From Actinomycetales bacterium (lineage in GTDB: Bacteria; Actinomycetota; Actinomycetes; S36-B12), in contig JAGWVT010000001.1 of assembly GCA_018970765.1 (NCBI GenBank), forward strand, positions 62,001 to 126,000: 64,000 nucleotides of DNA. Direction: 5' to 3'. A program made the position numbers and the translations under genes. Below, piece by piece: positions 11,491-21,180 of the stretch (positions are counted from its first letter, which is position 1; each line of letters opens with the position of its first letter). The notes beneath the pieces are model-generated. The model made no database searches. It saw only the letters and a program-made list of their open reading frames with translations, and was not told where the DNA came from.

Positions 11491-12870
11491 ATGATCACCT
11501 ACGCCGAATCCGTCGTCGACCTGATCGGCGGAACACCACTGGTCCGACTGCGACGTGTGACCAGGCCCCAGGTCCCCGACCCGGGGCCCATGGTGCTGGC
11601 CAAGGTTGAGTACCTCAATCCCGGTGGCTCGGTGAAGGATCGCATCGCTGTCCGGATGATCGACGAAGCTGAGCGATCCGGTGAGCTCAAACCCGGTGGG
11701 ACGATCGTGGAGCCGACCAGCGGCAATACTGGCGTCGGGCTGGCCTTAGTGGCCCAGCAGCGTGGCTACCACTGCATCTTCGTCTGCCCGGACAAGGTCA
11801 GTGAGGACAAGCGCAACGTGCTGCGTGCTTACGGCGCCGAAGTTGTGGTCTGTCCGACCGCTGTTGATCCAGAGGACCCGCGCTCTTACTACTCAGTGTC
11901 TGATCGTCTGGCGCGTGAGACGCCCGGCGGTTGGAAGCCCGATCAGTATTCCAATCCGCATAACCCGGCCTCGCACTACGCGACCACGGGACCGGAACTT
12001 TGGGAGCAGACGGATGGGCGCATCACGCATTTCGTGGCCGGCGTTGGTACTGGCGGCACCATCAGCGGCACCGGTCGGTACCTCAAGGAGGTCAGCGGGG
12101 GTCGAGTGCGTGTCATTGGGGCAGATCCGGTTGGTTCGGTCTATTCGGGAGGTACCGGCCGCCCGTACCTTGTTGAGGGCGTAGGCGAGGACTTCTGGCC
12201 GACGGCCTATGACCGAACGATCTGCGACGAAATCATCGCGGTGTCGGATCGGGACGCTTTCGCGATGACGCGAAGATTGGCTCGAGAGGAGGGGCTGCTG
12301 GTCGGGGGCTCCTGTGGCATGGCGGCCGTGGCGGCTATTGAGGTGGCCGCGACCGCCGGTCCAGATGATGTGATCGTTGTGCTCCTGCCGGATAGTGGGC
12401 GCGGCTACCTCTCCAAGGTCTTCAACGATGAGTGGCTTGCGTCGTACGGCTTCCTTGCCGCTGAGACCGACCGGACAGTGGGCGAGGTGTTGCGCGGCAA
12501 GAGCGCTGCCCTACCGGAACTGGTGCATACCCACCCCACTGAGACCGTCCGAGATGCGATTGCCATCCTTCGCGAGTTTGGGATTTCGCAGATGCCGGTG
12601 GTCCGTGCTGAACCGCCGGTCAAGACGGCAGAGATCGTTGGTTCGGTCATTGAACGGGATCTGTTGCAGGCACTGTTCACGGGTCGCGCGCAACTGGCCG
12701 ACCGCGTGGATGCGCACATGTCACCTGCGCTTCCGCTGGTGGGTGCCGGCGAACCCGTGCAGGCGGCGATGGATGCACTTCAGGATGCCGATGCTGTCGT
12801 GGTTGTTGACGGAGGGAACCCCTGCGGCGTGGTGACCCGTCAGGACGTCCTGGGATACCTCTCGGCGTAA
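11491..12870 (+). CDS. cbs: Cystathionine beta-synthase with C-terminal CBS domains
   Basis: VKDRIAVRMI, EPTSGNTGVGLAL, GTGGTISGTGRYLKE motifs plus CBS pair. Confidence 0.92.
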   Translation: MITYAESVVDLIGGTPLVRLRRVTRPQVPDPGPMVLAKVEYLNPGGSVKDRIAVRMIDEAERSGELKPGGTIVEPTSGNTGVGLALVAQQRGYHCIFVCPDKVSEDKRNVLRAYGAEVVVCPTAVDPEDPRSYYSVSDRLARETPGGWKPDQYSNPHNPASHYATTGPELWEQTDGRITHFVAGVGTGGTISGTGRYLKEVSGGRVRVIGADPVGSVYSGGTGRPYLVEGVGEDFWPTAYDRTICDEIIAVSDRDAFAMTRRLAREEGLLVGGSCGMAAVAAIEVAATAGPDDVIVVLLPDSGRGYLSKVFNDEWLASYGFLAAETDRTVGEVLRGKSAALPELVHTHPTETVRDAIAILREFGISQMPVVRAEPPVKTAEIVGSVIERDLLQALFTGRAQLADRVDAHMSPALPLVGAGEPVQAAMDALQDADAVVVVDGGNPCGVVTRQDVLGYLSA

Positions 12871-12877
12871 GTGCCGC

Positions 12878-13561
12878 CTACTCCTGCGCGGTGCCCAGCA
12901 GTTCGGGTAGCCGCATTCCGGTCGTGGCATGACACCGGTACCCGTGCGGAACCTTGTGCAGGTACTGCTGGTGGTAGTCCTCAGCCGGGTAGTACACCTG
13001 GTCGCCTATGGGCTCGATCTGCGTGGTGATGGTGGGCAGCCCGGCCTGGCGCAGCGTGACTTCGAATGCTTCACGGGTGCGTAGCGCGAGAGCCAATTGC
13101 TCGTCGTTAGTGGTGTAGATCGCACTGCGATATTGCGTGCCGATGTCATTGCCCTGACGGTTGCCTTGGGTTGGGTCGTGATGCTCCCAAAAGATACGCA
13201 GGATCTCCAACGTGCTGACCTGTGCTGATCGGTAGGCCACACACACCACCTCGGCATGGCCGGTGCGTCCGGTGCAGACTTCCTCGTAGGTCGGGAACGA
13301 GGTGAACCCGCCGAGGTAGCCGACTGAACTGCCGACCACTCCCGGCACCGACCAATACAACTCCTCAGCTCCCCAGAAGCACCCCATCCCGAGGTAGATC
13401 TCTTCGACGCCCTGCGGCCAAGGGCCTAACAGGGGTGCGGCCAGCACCGCGTTTCGATCGGGGATCGCATAGGCGGGGCGACCGCGACCTGGCAGAGCAT
13501 CTTGCTGGGCAACCAGCCCGCTTGGCACGCTACGGCGGAAGGGATTCGACATCAGGGCCAT
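12878..13561 (-). CDS. msrA: Peptide-methionine (S)-S-oxide reductase
   Basis: YLGMGCFWGAEELYW, SVGYLGG, HDPTQGNRQGNDIGTQYRS motifs. Confidence 0.95.
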   Translation of the reverse strand: MALMSNPFRRSVPSGLVAQQDALPGRGRPAYAIPDRNAVLAAPLLGPWPQGVEEIYLGMGCFWGAEELYWSVPGVVGSSVGYLGGFTSFPTYEEVCTGRTGHAEVVCVAYRSAQVSTLEILRIFWEHHDPTQGNRQGNDIGTQYRSAIYTTNDEQLALALRTREAFEVTLRQAGLPTITTQIEPIGDQVYYPAEDYHQQYLHKVPHGYRCHATTGMRLPELLGTAQE

Positions 13562-13578
13562 GCACCTAGGCTAGCCAG
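13562..13578. promoter_or_regulatory. Divergent leaderless promoter region msrA/metB (17 bp between start codons)
   Basis: Plus TAGGCT(13567-13572)-N6-GTG; minus TAGCCT(13573-13568)-N6-ATG. Confidence 0.65.
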
Positions 13579-14730
13579 GTGACCGGGTTTGAGACACGCG
13601 CGATTCACGCCGGCCAGGAGCCGGATCCATTGACAGGCGCCGTTGTGCCGCCGATTTATCAAGTGTCGACCTATGCCCAGGATGGCGTTGGTGGACTGCG
13701 GGGTGGCTACGAGTACTCCCGAAGCGGCAACCCGACGCGGACCGCACTGGAGACATGCCTTGCGGCTCTGGATGCACCGTCCAGCACCACAGCTGCGGCG
13801 CTGGCGTTTGCCTCCGGCTTGGCTGCTGAGGACACGCTGATTCGCACCACCTGTGCCCCTGGTAGTCACATCGTGATTCCAAACGACGCATACGGCGGCA
13901 CCTACCGACTGGTGGCACGAGTCGCCGGGCCCTGGGGTGTTGAGCACACGCCCGCATCCGTCCTGGATCCACAGGCGATTGCGGCGGCGATCATTCCCGG
14001 TCGCACACGACTGGTGTGGATCGAAACGCCGACCAACCCACTGCTCAACGTCGCTGACATCGCGGCCATTGCCGAGGTTGCCCACGTAGCAGGTGCCCTC
14101 TTGGTTGTCGACAGCACCTTTGCCTCACCGTACCTGCAGCAGCCACTTGAACTCGGTGCCGACGTGGTCGTGCACAGCACGACGAAATACCTGGGCGGCC
14201 ACTCCGACGTGATCGGCGGAGCACTTGTGGTCACGGATCCTCAGTTGGCCGAGCGACTTCGTTTCCACCAGAACGCCATGGGAGCGGTGCCCGGGCCGGT
14301 GGACTGCTGGCTCGTGCTTCGGGGGATAAAAACCCTTGGCGTGCGGATGGATCGCCACTGCGCGAATGCGCGCGCCGTTGCGGCCATGCTCGTCGATCAC
14401 CCGGCGGTCAGCGCGGTGCTCTATCCCGGGCTACCGGAGCATCCCGGTCACGCGGCGGCCCAACGGCAGATGCGCGACTTTGGCGGCATGGTCTCCTTCC
14501 GCCTGAAGGCAGGAGAGCAGGCGGCGCTGGAAGTCTGCCGACGTACCGAGGTCTTCACCCTCGGTGAATCGCTCGGCGGCGTGGAGTCGCTGATCGAGCA
14601 CCCAGGTCGAATGACGCACGCTTCTGCCGCAGGCAGTCCACTGGAGGTGCCAGCTGACCTGGTGCGCCTGTCGGTCGGCATCGAATCGATCGACGACCTG
14701 ATCGCCGACCTGACCAAGGCGCTCGACTGA
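13579..14730 (+). CDS. metB: Cystathionine gamma-synthase/lyase (PLP-dependent)
   Basis: FETRAIHAGQEPDPLTGAVVPPIYQVSTYAQDG, DVVVHSTTKYLGGHSDVIGG. Confidence 0.9.
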   Translation: MTGFETRAIHAGQEPDPLTGAVVPPIYQVSTYAQDGVGGLRGGYEYSRSGNPTRTALETCLAALDAPSSTTAAALAFASGLAAEDTLIRTTCAPGSHIVIPNDAYGGTYRLVARVAGPWGVEHTPASVLDPQAIAAAIIPGRTRLVWIETPTNPLLNVADIAAIAEVAHVAGALLVVDSTFASPYLQQPLELGADVVVHSTTKYLGGHSDVIGGALVVTDPQLAERLRFHQNAMGAVPGPVDCWLVLRGIKTLGVRMDRHCANARAVAAMLVDHPAVSAVLYPGLPEHPGHAAAQRQMRDFGGMVSFRLKAGEQAALEVCRRTEVFTLGESLGGVESLIEHPGRMTHASAAGSPLEVPADLVRLSVGIESIDDLIADLTKALD

Positions 14731-14762
14731 ATTACTACGTGCGACTCGGCCCGGAGGTTCGA

Positions 14763-16391
14763 TCAGCTTCCAGCACTAGTGAGTGAATCCGCCTCGCGAC
14801 AGGTCGGCCCCGCGCAGCTGGCCAGTGCCTGGGTCTGCTCCTGCAGCGCCTGCAACAGTGCCGGGTCGGCGCGTGATGCCAGGTTGACCATCTCGTAGGG
14901 GTCAAAACTTCGATCGTAGAGTTCAACCTCGCCGTTTTCGTAGGTAACGTAGAACCATCGATTCGTGCGCAGCGCCTTGAAACGGGGCGGTTGGTATCGC
15001 TCGAAGTCCGGGTCATTGGGATCGGAGATGCTCAATGACTCCGTCAGCACGCCTGTTCGCCAGGGTTGCGGGCTCTCGGGTTTTCCACTCTCGCCAGTGA
15101 GCAGTGGAATCCAACTGCGCCCATCAAGCCAGGGTGGTGCCGTTCCCTTCATCAACTCCAACAGTGTCGGCGCGATGTCCACGGTAGATGTCATCGCATC
15201 GATGGTCAGGCCTTGGGGAATGCCCGGACCGATGAGCACCATCGGTAGCAATGCGTCCTCGCGGTAGGGAGTTCGCTTGCCACGCGGCATGCGTCGCATC
15301 CCTAGGTGATAGCCGTTATCTGACGTGACCATGATGAGCGTGTCGCCGCGTCGGCCGCTGGCGTCTAGGGCGGCGATCAGTGCGTCAACGGAATCCGCAA
15401 CCGACTCGGTCGATCGTAGGCGCTTCTTCCACATTCGTTCGAGGGCATTAATCCGTGGTTGACGCATCACCGGGAACGCACGCATCCAGGTTGGCTCGTC
15501 GTATCCGAAGCGGTTGAATGCCGGACTTTTCGGCAGCACTGCATCGGAGTAGAGCTTCGCGTGCCGCTTTGCGACCGGAAACGGATGGTGGGGATTGAAC
15601 GTGGAAAACAACAGAAAGAACGGCTCTGTTGATGTCTTGACGAAATCTACGGCGTCAACAGTCAAAACGTCGTTCAAAAAATCCTTCGGTGCTGACCCGT
15701 AACGCTTGAGTACCCCATTGCGATTCAAGACGTAGTTGTAGCCCGCGTAACTGGGTTCCCCAGAGATGGGTGATGCCCAGCGCGTCCAACCCGGCGGCAC
15801 GTAGGCGTTGCTGGGGGCCCCATCCGGATACTCATTCAGGTACTTGCCGAAAAGCCCCGTGCTGGCTCCGGTGGCCTGCAACCAAATCGGGAGACTGTCG
15901 GCCTCGTCACCATTGGCGTAGTAGGTAGGCCACCCGCCTTCGGTTGCCTTGGTGTTCGAGATGACCTTGTGGTTATGCACGTACTGTCCGCGCAATAGTG
16001 ACGCGCGCGATGGGCAACAAACCGGATCGGTTGCGACGTAGTTGACGAAGGTGGTGCCCTGATCTTTCAAGGCCGCTAGGCGCGGTACTGAGTCGAAGGT
16101 GGTCCAGTCGAGGTCATCGGCCAACACGATGATGACGTTGCGGATGTCGGCCAGCGACCCAGTGACAGTCGGGGCAGCTGGTGCCTGGGCAGTAACCAGA
16201 CCCTCCTGGGGAGTTCCACCGGCTACCCCGAACGTGGGCCTAGCGCCTACGGCGGGAATCAGGGTTTCGGCCGCCGAGGCAGCGCCCAACGTAGATCCAC
16301 CCAGGGCACTAATTGCAAAGGTCCCGGCCACCACGGCCAGTGCGGTGACGGACGCGGTGACTGCGACGCTGATCTGGCGTCGCAACGTCAT
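14763..16391 (-). CDS. Secreted sulfatase (Cys-type)
   Basis: VIIVLADDLDWTTFDSVPRL; formylglycine motif CCPSRASLLRG; N-terminal signal sequence; start ATG at 16391. Confidence 0.9.
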   Translation of the reverse strand: MTLRRQISVAVTASVTALAVVAGTFAISALGGSTLGAASAAETLIPAVGARPTFGVAGGTPQEGLVTAQAPAAPTVTGSLADIRNVIIVLADDLDWTTFDSVPRLAALKDQGTTFVNYVATDPVCCPSRASLLRGQYVHNHKVISNTKATEGGWPTYYANGDEADSLPIWLQATGASTGLFGKYLNEYPDGAPSNAYVPPGWTRWASPISGEPSYAGYNYVLNRNGVLKRYGSAPKDFLNDVLTVDAVDFVKTSTEPFFLLFSTFNPHHPFPVAKRHAKLYSDAVLPKSPAFNRFGYDEPTWMRAFPVMRQPRINALERMWKKRLRSTESVADSVDALIAALDASGRRGDTLIMVTSDNGYHLGMRRMPRGKRTPYREDALLPMVLIGPGIPQGLTIDAMTSTVDIAPTLLELMKGTAPPWLDGRSWIPLLTGESGKPESPQPWRTGVLTESLSISDPNDPDFERYQPPRFKALRTNRWFYVTYENGEVELYDRSFDPYEMVNLASRADPALLQALQEQTQALASCAGPTCREADSLTSAGS

Positions 16392-16396
16392 GTCGG

Positions 16397-17728
16397 TCAA
16401 GCACGGTCCTTTTCGGGCTGGGACGTCACGGGTTGCTGCGCGAGTGACGGCTGTGTTTTGAGGGTCTCTGGCATGCGCCACACCAACATTACGACAACCA
16501 GCGCGAGAATCACGCCAGCGCCGAACGCCCAGTCGAAGTCCAGCTGATCCACCAACCAACCCGCGAGCAACGGTCCGATGATGACGCCGAGGTCTGCGGT
16601 CATCTGGAATGTTCCGATGACAATGCCCCCGCGTTTACCTCCCATGACGTCACCGACGACGGCCGCTGGTGCTGAGCCCAGAAAAGCTGACGAAACGCCC
16701 TGCACCGCCATGGAAACCAGGAAGAGCAAGAGCCCGATCTGGGTTGCCGGTCCAAGGGTGTTGCTGGCGAGATCAGACAAGGTCAACACCAGCACGCCCA
16801 CGACGAGAGCGACACTGCCGGCCAACATTGCGGGTCGACGCCCTTGGTTGTCGGCGAGGCGACCGGCGGGCAGGAGGAGCACCGCCTGCCCTGCCGCTGC
16901 TACGAGGAACCCGATCCCACTCCAGCTCGCACCTCGGCTGAGTCCTTCGACTACGAAGAGTGGAACGATGGCGCTGCGCAACCCGAATGTGATGAACCCG
17001 GTTGCCAGATTCACGCCTAAGGCCGCCCGGTATGCACCGTTGCGCAGTGCCGCGGTGAGTTCCTCCAAGCGCGTTGCATCCGCCCCGGAGACCGCCTCCT
17101 CGCGCTCGTTGAGTCGAGCGCGACTGAGAAAGATGACGGTAACCAGCAGGGCCATCAGCAAAGTGGCTGCGTAGACGAAGAACGGTGCGCGGATTGACCA
17201 GGCCACGACCAATCCGCCGACGGCCGGCCCTGCCACGCCACCCAGCAGGAATCCACCTTGATACAGACTTGATGCTCGGCCACGTTGATCGGACGAAACC
17301 ACGCGCAGCAAGACGGCCATGGCAGACACCGTGAACATCGATGACCCGAGGCCACCGATACCCCGGAAGGCCAGCAGCTGCATGAACGTTTGCGATAGGC
17401 CGGCCGCGGCACTCGATGCGGCAACGATCCCCAGGCCCGTGGCCAAGATGATTCGCTCACCGGCGCGATTGACCAGGAGACCGGCAAGTGGGGCGGTCAC
17501 AAATCTCATGAGGGCGAAGACAGAGATGACGGCGCTGGCTTCGAAGATAGAAACGTCGAAGGTTCGAGCAAAGACAGGAATAACTGGAGCGACGATGCCG
17601 AACCCGAGCGCCACACAGAATGCAATAGCGACGAGGACGGGAACTTCGCGAGGCAGGTCGCTAATCCACGGTTCGCGCGGCTTGCCCTGCCTGCCCTGCT
17701 TGGGCTGCCCGTTGGGCCCCAACTTCAC
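16397..17728 (-). CDS. MFS transporter
   Basis: 12-TM-like pattern; MFS motif region SSDQRGRASSLYQGGFLLGGVAGP. Confidence 0.88.
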   Translation of the reverse strand: MKLGPNGQPKQGRQGKPREPWISDLPREVPVLVAIAFCVALGFGIVAPVIPVFARTFDVSIFEASAVISVFALMRFVTAPLAGLLVNRAGERIILATGLGIVAASSAAAGLSQTFMQLLAFRGIGGLGSSMFTVSAMAVLLRVVSSDQRGRASSLYQGGFLLGGVAGPAVGGLVVAWSIRAPFFVYAATLLMALLVTVIFLSRARLNEREEAVSGADATRLEELTAALRNGAYRAALGVNLATGFITFGLRSAIVPLFVVEGLSRGASWSGIGFLVAAAGQAVLLLPAGRLADNQGRRPAMLAGSVALVVGVLVLTLSDLASNTLGPATQIGLLLFLVSMAVQGVSSAFLGSAPAAVVGDVMGGKRGGIVIGTFQMTADLGVIIGPLLAGWLVDQLDFDWAFGAGVILALVVVMLVWRMPETLKTQPSLAQQPVTSQPEKDRA

Positions 17729-18885
17729 GTGACGGGGATCGCGGGCAGTACTGCGTTCTGCTCGTCAGACTTCAGGGCCGCGTCGAAGACGAGGTGAGAT
17801 TGGAGTGCTTCCTGGGGTGTCGCGGTACCAAACTTGTCTCCGAGCGCACCAGCACGCTCGCCGAGAAAACATGCCCACATCTGCAGCAGGGCATCGGCAA
17901 ATCCGAATTCGAAGATCGCCGCAGAGATCACCGGCCATGCTGACACGTTGCCTGGCTGGATCTGCTGCCAGACCTGCGCTTTGTCTTTGAGTTCGAAGCG
18001 CTCGTAGTACGTCGGGGTCCGAGTGGAGAAACGGACGCCACCATCCATCCCAAGGGCCTCAAACCACCAGGTGTTTGTTTGCCCGGGCGCAATTCGCCGC
18101 GTTTCCCAGAGCATGGCGAAATCACGGGTAGCGTCCGGTACGCGGCAGGCCAGCAGTGCGTTGTCATAGGTATCGCAGGGCACCATGCTTCCGGGGTTCC
18201 CGGCAACACTGCGTTGGGTGACGATGTCGTCCAAGAGTGCATAGACAGTGCGCGGTCGCCAGCCAAGACGTAGTGGGACATGGGCCACGTGCATGCCGAG
18301 GTCTCCCATGACACCGATCGCACCGCAGAACTCTCGCTGGCGCTTCCAGTTAATCGGCTTGGCGCGATCCATGTCGGAGGAGTGTGAGAAGCCGCTGCGC
18401 ACTTCGATGATGTCGCCCAGGGCGCCAGACCCGGCGATACGAGCGCAGGCCAGGGCACCTGGGAAATATGGGAGTTCACTGGATACGCGAACGAAGACAT
18501 CGCTGGCTTCGATTGCCGCAACAATTGTCTTCGCAGCCGCAAGGTCAATGCCGAAAGGCTTTTCACCAAGAAAATCCTTGCCTGCCGCGATCGCGGCCAG
18601 ATAGAGCTCTTCATGTTGATTGTGCGGCACAGCGATGTAGAGCACGTCGATGTCCGGATCGTCGACCAGCACACGCCAGTCTTCGGTGAATGTGCGCACT
18701 GACGGAATCTGCCTGAACCAGTCGAACATCGCTGGGTTGCGATCTGCAACCGCCACCACTTCCGGGCGTACCGGGTGATCGATGAGCTGCATCCACCGGC
18801 CACAGACAATGGCAAGTTCGCGGCCCATCATGCCGGCGCCGATGACGCCGATACGTACCGGTTGCTGGCCCGTCATGTTAGGCAT
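17725..18885 (-). CDS. Gfo/Idh/MocA family oxidoreductase
   Basis: IGVIGAGMMGREL Rossmann motif; GKDFLGEKPFGIDL. Confidence 0.9.
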   Translation of the reverse strand: MPNMTGQQPVRIGVIGAGMMGRELAIVCGRWMQLIDHPVRPEVVAVADRNPAMFDWFRQIPSVRTFTEDWRVLVDDPDIDVLYIAVPHNQHEELYLAAIAAGKDFLGEKPFGIDLAAAKTIVAAIEASDVFVRVSSELPYFPGALACARIAGSGALGDIIEVRSGFSHSSDMDRAKPINWKRQREFCGAIGVMGDLGMHVAHVPLRLGWRPRTVYALLDDIVTQRSVAGNPGSMVPCDTYDNALLACRVPDATRDFAMLWETRRIAPGQTNTWWFEALGMDGGVRFSTRTPTYYERFELKDKAQVWQQIQPGNVSAWPVISAAIFEFGFADALLQMWACFLGERAGALGDKFGTATPQEALQSHLVFDAALKSDEQNAVLPAIPVT

Positions 18886-19735
18886 CCGCGATGATCTGTA
18901 GTGCCTGAGCAGGCGTCGCGTTGTCGTGAAGCATCGCCATGAGGGCGCGTGTCATGGCGGCGGGCTTCGGGTGCTGGATGATGTTTCGACCGTAGACGAT
19001 TCCTCGTGCACCACTGCGCAGCACTCCAGCAGTGCGCTCCAAGAGTTCGGCGTCGGGGACCTTTCCTCCCCCGCGCACCAGCACGGGAACGCCGGTGGCG
19101 GTGCGCACCACGTCCACGTAGTCATCTGGATTGTCAGTTGGATCCGCCTTGATGATGTCGGCGCCGAGTTCCACTGCCTGGCGAACCAGTGGAACGATGC
19201 GCGTGACGTCGCCGTTGACCGTGTAGGGGCCAGCGGCAGACTCCTTCATCACTAGGGGCTCAACCATCAGGGGCATGCCGTAGCGGTCGCAGTCCTCGCG
19301 CGCAATGAGAACGTTGCGCAGGCAAGCCTCGCGAACTTCGGGGCGATCGGGTAGGTCGAAGAGGTTCACCACGATGCAGGAAGCATCCAACTGAACACCA
19401 CGCAGGGCTGGGTTGGGTGTCATCAGGCTGAACATGTGGTCGGGCAGCGGGGAACCGTAGACATTGGCGACATCGGTGCGCATGACGAGAGCGGGCCGCT
19501 CCCGACCACCGAGCGTTTGCAGCAGCGGTGCCTGGCCAACGGTGAGTTGGATGGCATCGGGCGCTGCATCCACGAGGGTCTGCACCGCGGACGACAGGTC
19601 CTCAATCCCGGAAAGGAAGGCCCCTTCGCCGAAGAAGCCATGGTCGACCGCGATGTCCAGGCACCGGCCTGATGTTGGGTTGAACAGTCGCCTCATCCGG
19701 TACTGGGCATCGTGGGCATCGTGGGTAGCGGACAC
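18878..19735 (-). CDS. Class I aldolase (DeoC/LacD/LsrF-like)
   Basis: DIAVDHGFFGEG, ADIIKADPTDNP, PVLVRGGGKVPD, GIVYGRNIIQH. Confidence 0.8.
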   Translation of the reverse strand: MSATHDAHDAQYRMRRLFNPTSGRCLDIAVDHGFFGEGAFLSGIEDLSSAVQTLVDAAPDAIQLTVGQAPLLQTLGGRERPALVMRTDVANVYGSPLPDHMFSLMTPNPALRGVQLDASCIVVNLFDLPDRPEVREACLRNVLIAREDCDRYGMPLMVEPLVMKESAAGPYTVNGDVTRIVPLVRQAVELGADIIKADPTDNPDDYVDVVRTATGVPVLVRGGGKVPDAELLERTAGVLRSGARGIVYGRNIIQHPKPAAMTRALMAMLHDNATPAQALQIIADA

Positions 19736-19847
19736 GGTCTTCCTCCTGCCAGGTTGGGGTACTGCAATCTATCCTCGCAGGTGACTGAGCATGACGAACC
19801 GGGTGTTTTTGGATTGGAGTCACTGGAGTGCAGGGAGTCGAGGCAGC

Positions 19848-20339
19848 GTGGCGACTGTGACGCAGCGCGATTCCGACCGGTCTTCGGTCTATGCGGTCGA
19901 GGACCAGTGGGGTCAGATCCTTGATCGCGGTGGTGATCTCGATTTTTTCGGTTCGCACCTGCACCTGCCCAAGCAGCGAGTCCTCTTGGAACTAGCGGCC
20001 ATTCAGCACTACGTCGATGATCTGCTGTCGCAGTGCGCTGGTGATCTGTCCGTTCCCGTACAGGTTCGCCACCGACGAGGGGTCACTCGGGCGCACTACG
20101 AGCCGCGCCCGATCGCCGCCATCGCCATTCCTATAGGCGTTGCGTGGGCCTGTCGTGAGGTGGTCATCCTCCACGAGCTTGCCCATCATCTGCGGTATCA
20201 GAGGGCCTCGGGTTCGCTCCACCATGACGAGGGGTTCCGCGGGCAGTTGGTCACTCTCGCAGATCACGCCCTGGGACCGGAAGCCGCGTTTGCGCTTCGG
20301 GCGGGCTATCTCGGGGCTGGCCTAGGAGTTGAGCCATGA
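19848..20339 (+). CDS. TIGR04338-like putative metallohydrolase
   Basis: HELAHH zinc motif; coupled to DUF2786 gene by ATGA overlap; start inferred at GTG 19848. Confidence 0.75.
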   Translation: MATVTQRDSDRSSVYAVEDQWGQILDRGGDLDFFGSHLHLPKQRVLLELAAIQHYVDDLLSQCAGDLSVPVQVRHRRGVTRAHYEPRPIAAIAIPIGVAWACREVVILHELAHHLRYQRASGSLHHDEGFRGQLVTLADHALGPEAAFALRAGYLGAGLGVEP

Positions 20340-21154
20340 GTGAACAGGGTGGCCGGACTATTGAGCGCATTAGTGCTTTGCTCGTCAAAGCCGAACGCAC
20401 CGATAATGCTGCGGAGGCAGACGCCTACCTGATGAAGGCCCAGGCACTGGCAACTGCCGCGAGCATCGATCTGGCCGTGGCCAGGGCCCACGGACAACGT
20501 CAGCAGGCTCGGGTTACCCCGCAGATGCGCACGATCGTGATCGGGGAAAAGGGCAAGCGGGCGAACCGACATCTGATCGCACTCTTTGTCGTCATCGCGC
20601 ACGCGAATGACTCGCAGGTCGATATCGCAGGCGACTCGACCTTCGTCATCGGGTACGGCATGCCGGAGGACTTGGATGTCGTGGAAGCGGTCTTTTCCTC
20701 GGTAGCAGTGCAGATGATGCAGGCCGCTCAGCATTGGGTGGCGACGGGCCAGTGGCGGCAAGAGGAATACGTCGCGGCACGGCGGGTTGCCGGTCGCACC
20801 CGTCGGTCGGTACGTCCACACACAGCGCAGACCGCCAAAGCGAGCTTCCTGCTCGCCTACGTTTCCCGCATTGAAGAGCGACTCACCCAAGCTCGGGATC
20901 AGGCCCGTTCTCAGGCTTGGACGCGCGTGCCGGGCGGCAAGTCTGCGGGAACGTTGGTGCTGCGTGCCAAGGAAACTGAAGTCCAGGATTTTCACCGAGC
21001 AACATCGACAGCGCGTGGCGCCTGGGGAGGCTACTCGGGCGCGGTCCGCAAAGACCGCGGGAGTGCTACTGCGGCGGGTAGGCAGGCCGCGTCACAAGCC
21101 CGGCTCGGCAGTTCACCAGGACTGCCTACAAAGGGTCGCTTGGAGCGTGCATAG
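20336..21154 (+). CDS. DUF2786 domain-containing protein
   Basis: RISALLVKAERTDNAAEADAYLMKAQALATAASID signature. Confidence 0.82.
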   Translation: MSEQGGRTIERISALLVKAERTDNAAEADAYLMKAQALATAASIDLAVARAHGQRQQARVTPQMRTIVIGEKGKRANRHLIALFVVIAHANDSQVDIAGDSTFVIGYGMPEDLDVVEAVFSSVAVQMMQAAQHWVATGQWRQEEYVAARRVAGRTRRSVRPHTAQTAKASFLLAYVSRIEERLTQARDQARSQAWTRVPGGKSAGTLVLRAKETEVQDFHRATSTARGAWGGYSGAVRKDRGSATAAGRQAASQARLGSSPGLPTKGRLERA

Positions 21155-21180
21155 ACATCGTGCATAGACTTCGCAGCGCT

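Noticed and set aside
17928-18815. 295-aa ORF overlapping the Gfo/Idh gene on the same strand in another frame
   Set aside because: The other frame encodes an obvious dehydrogenase; this one has S/R-rich frame-shifted composition.
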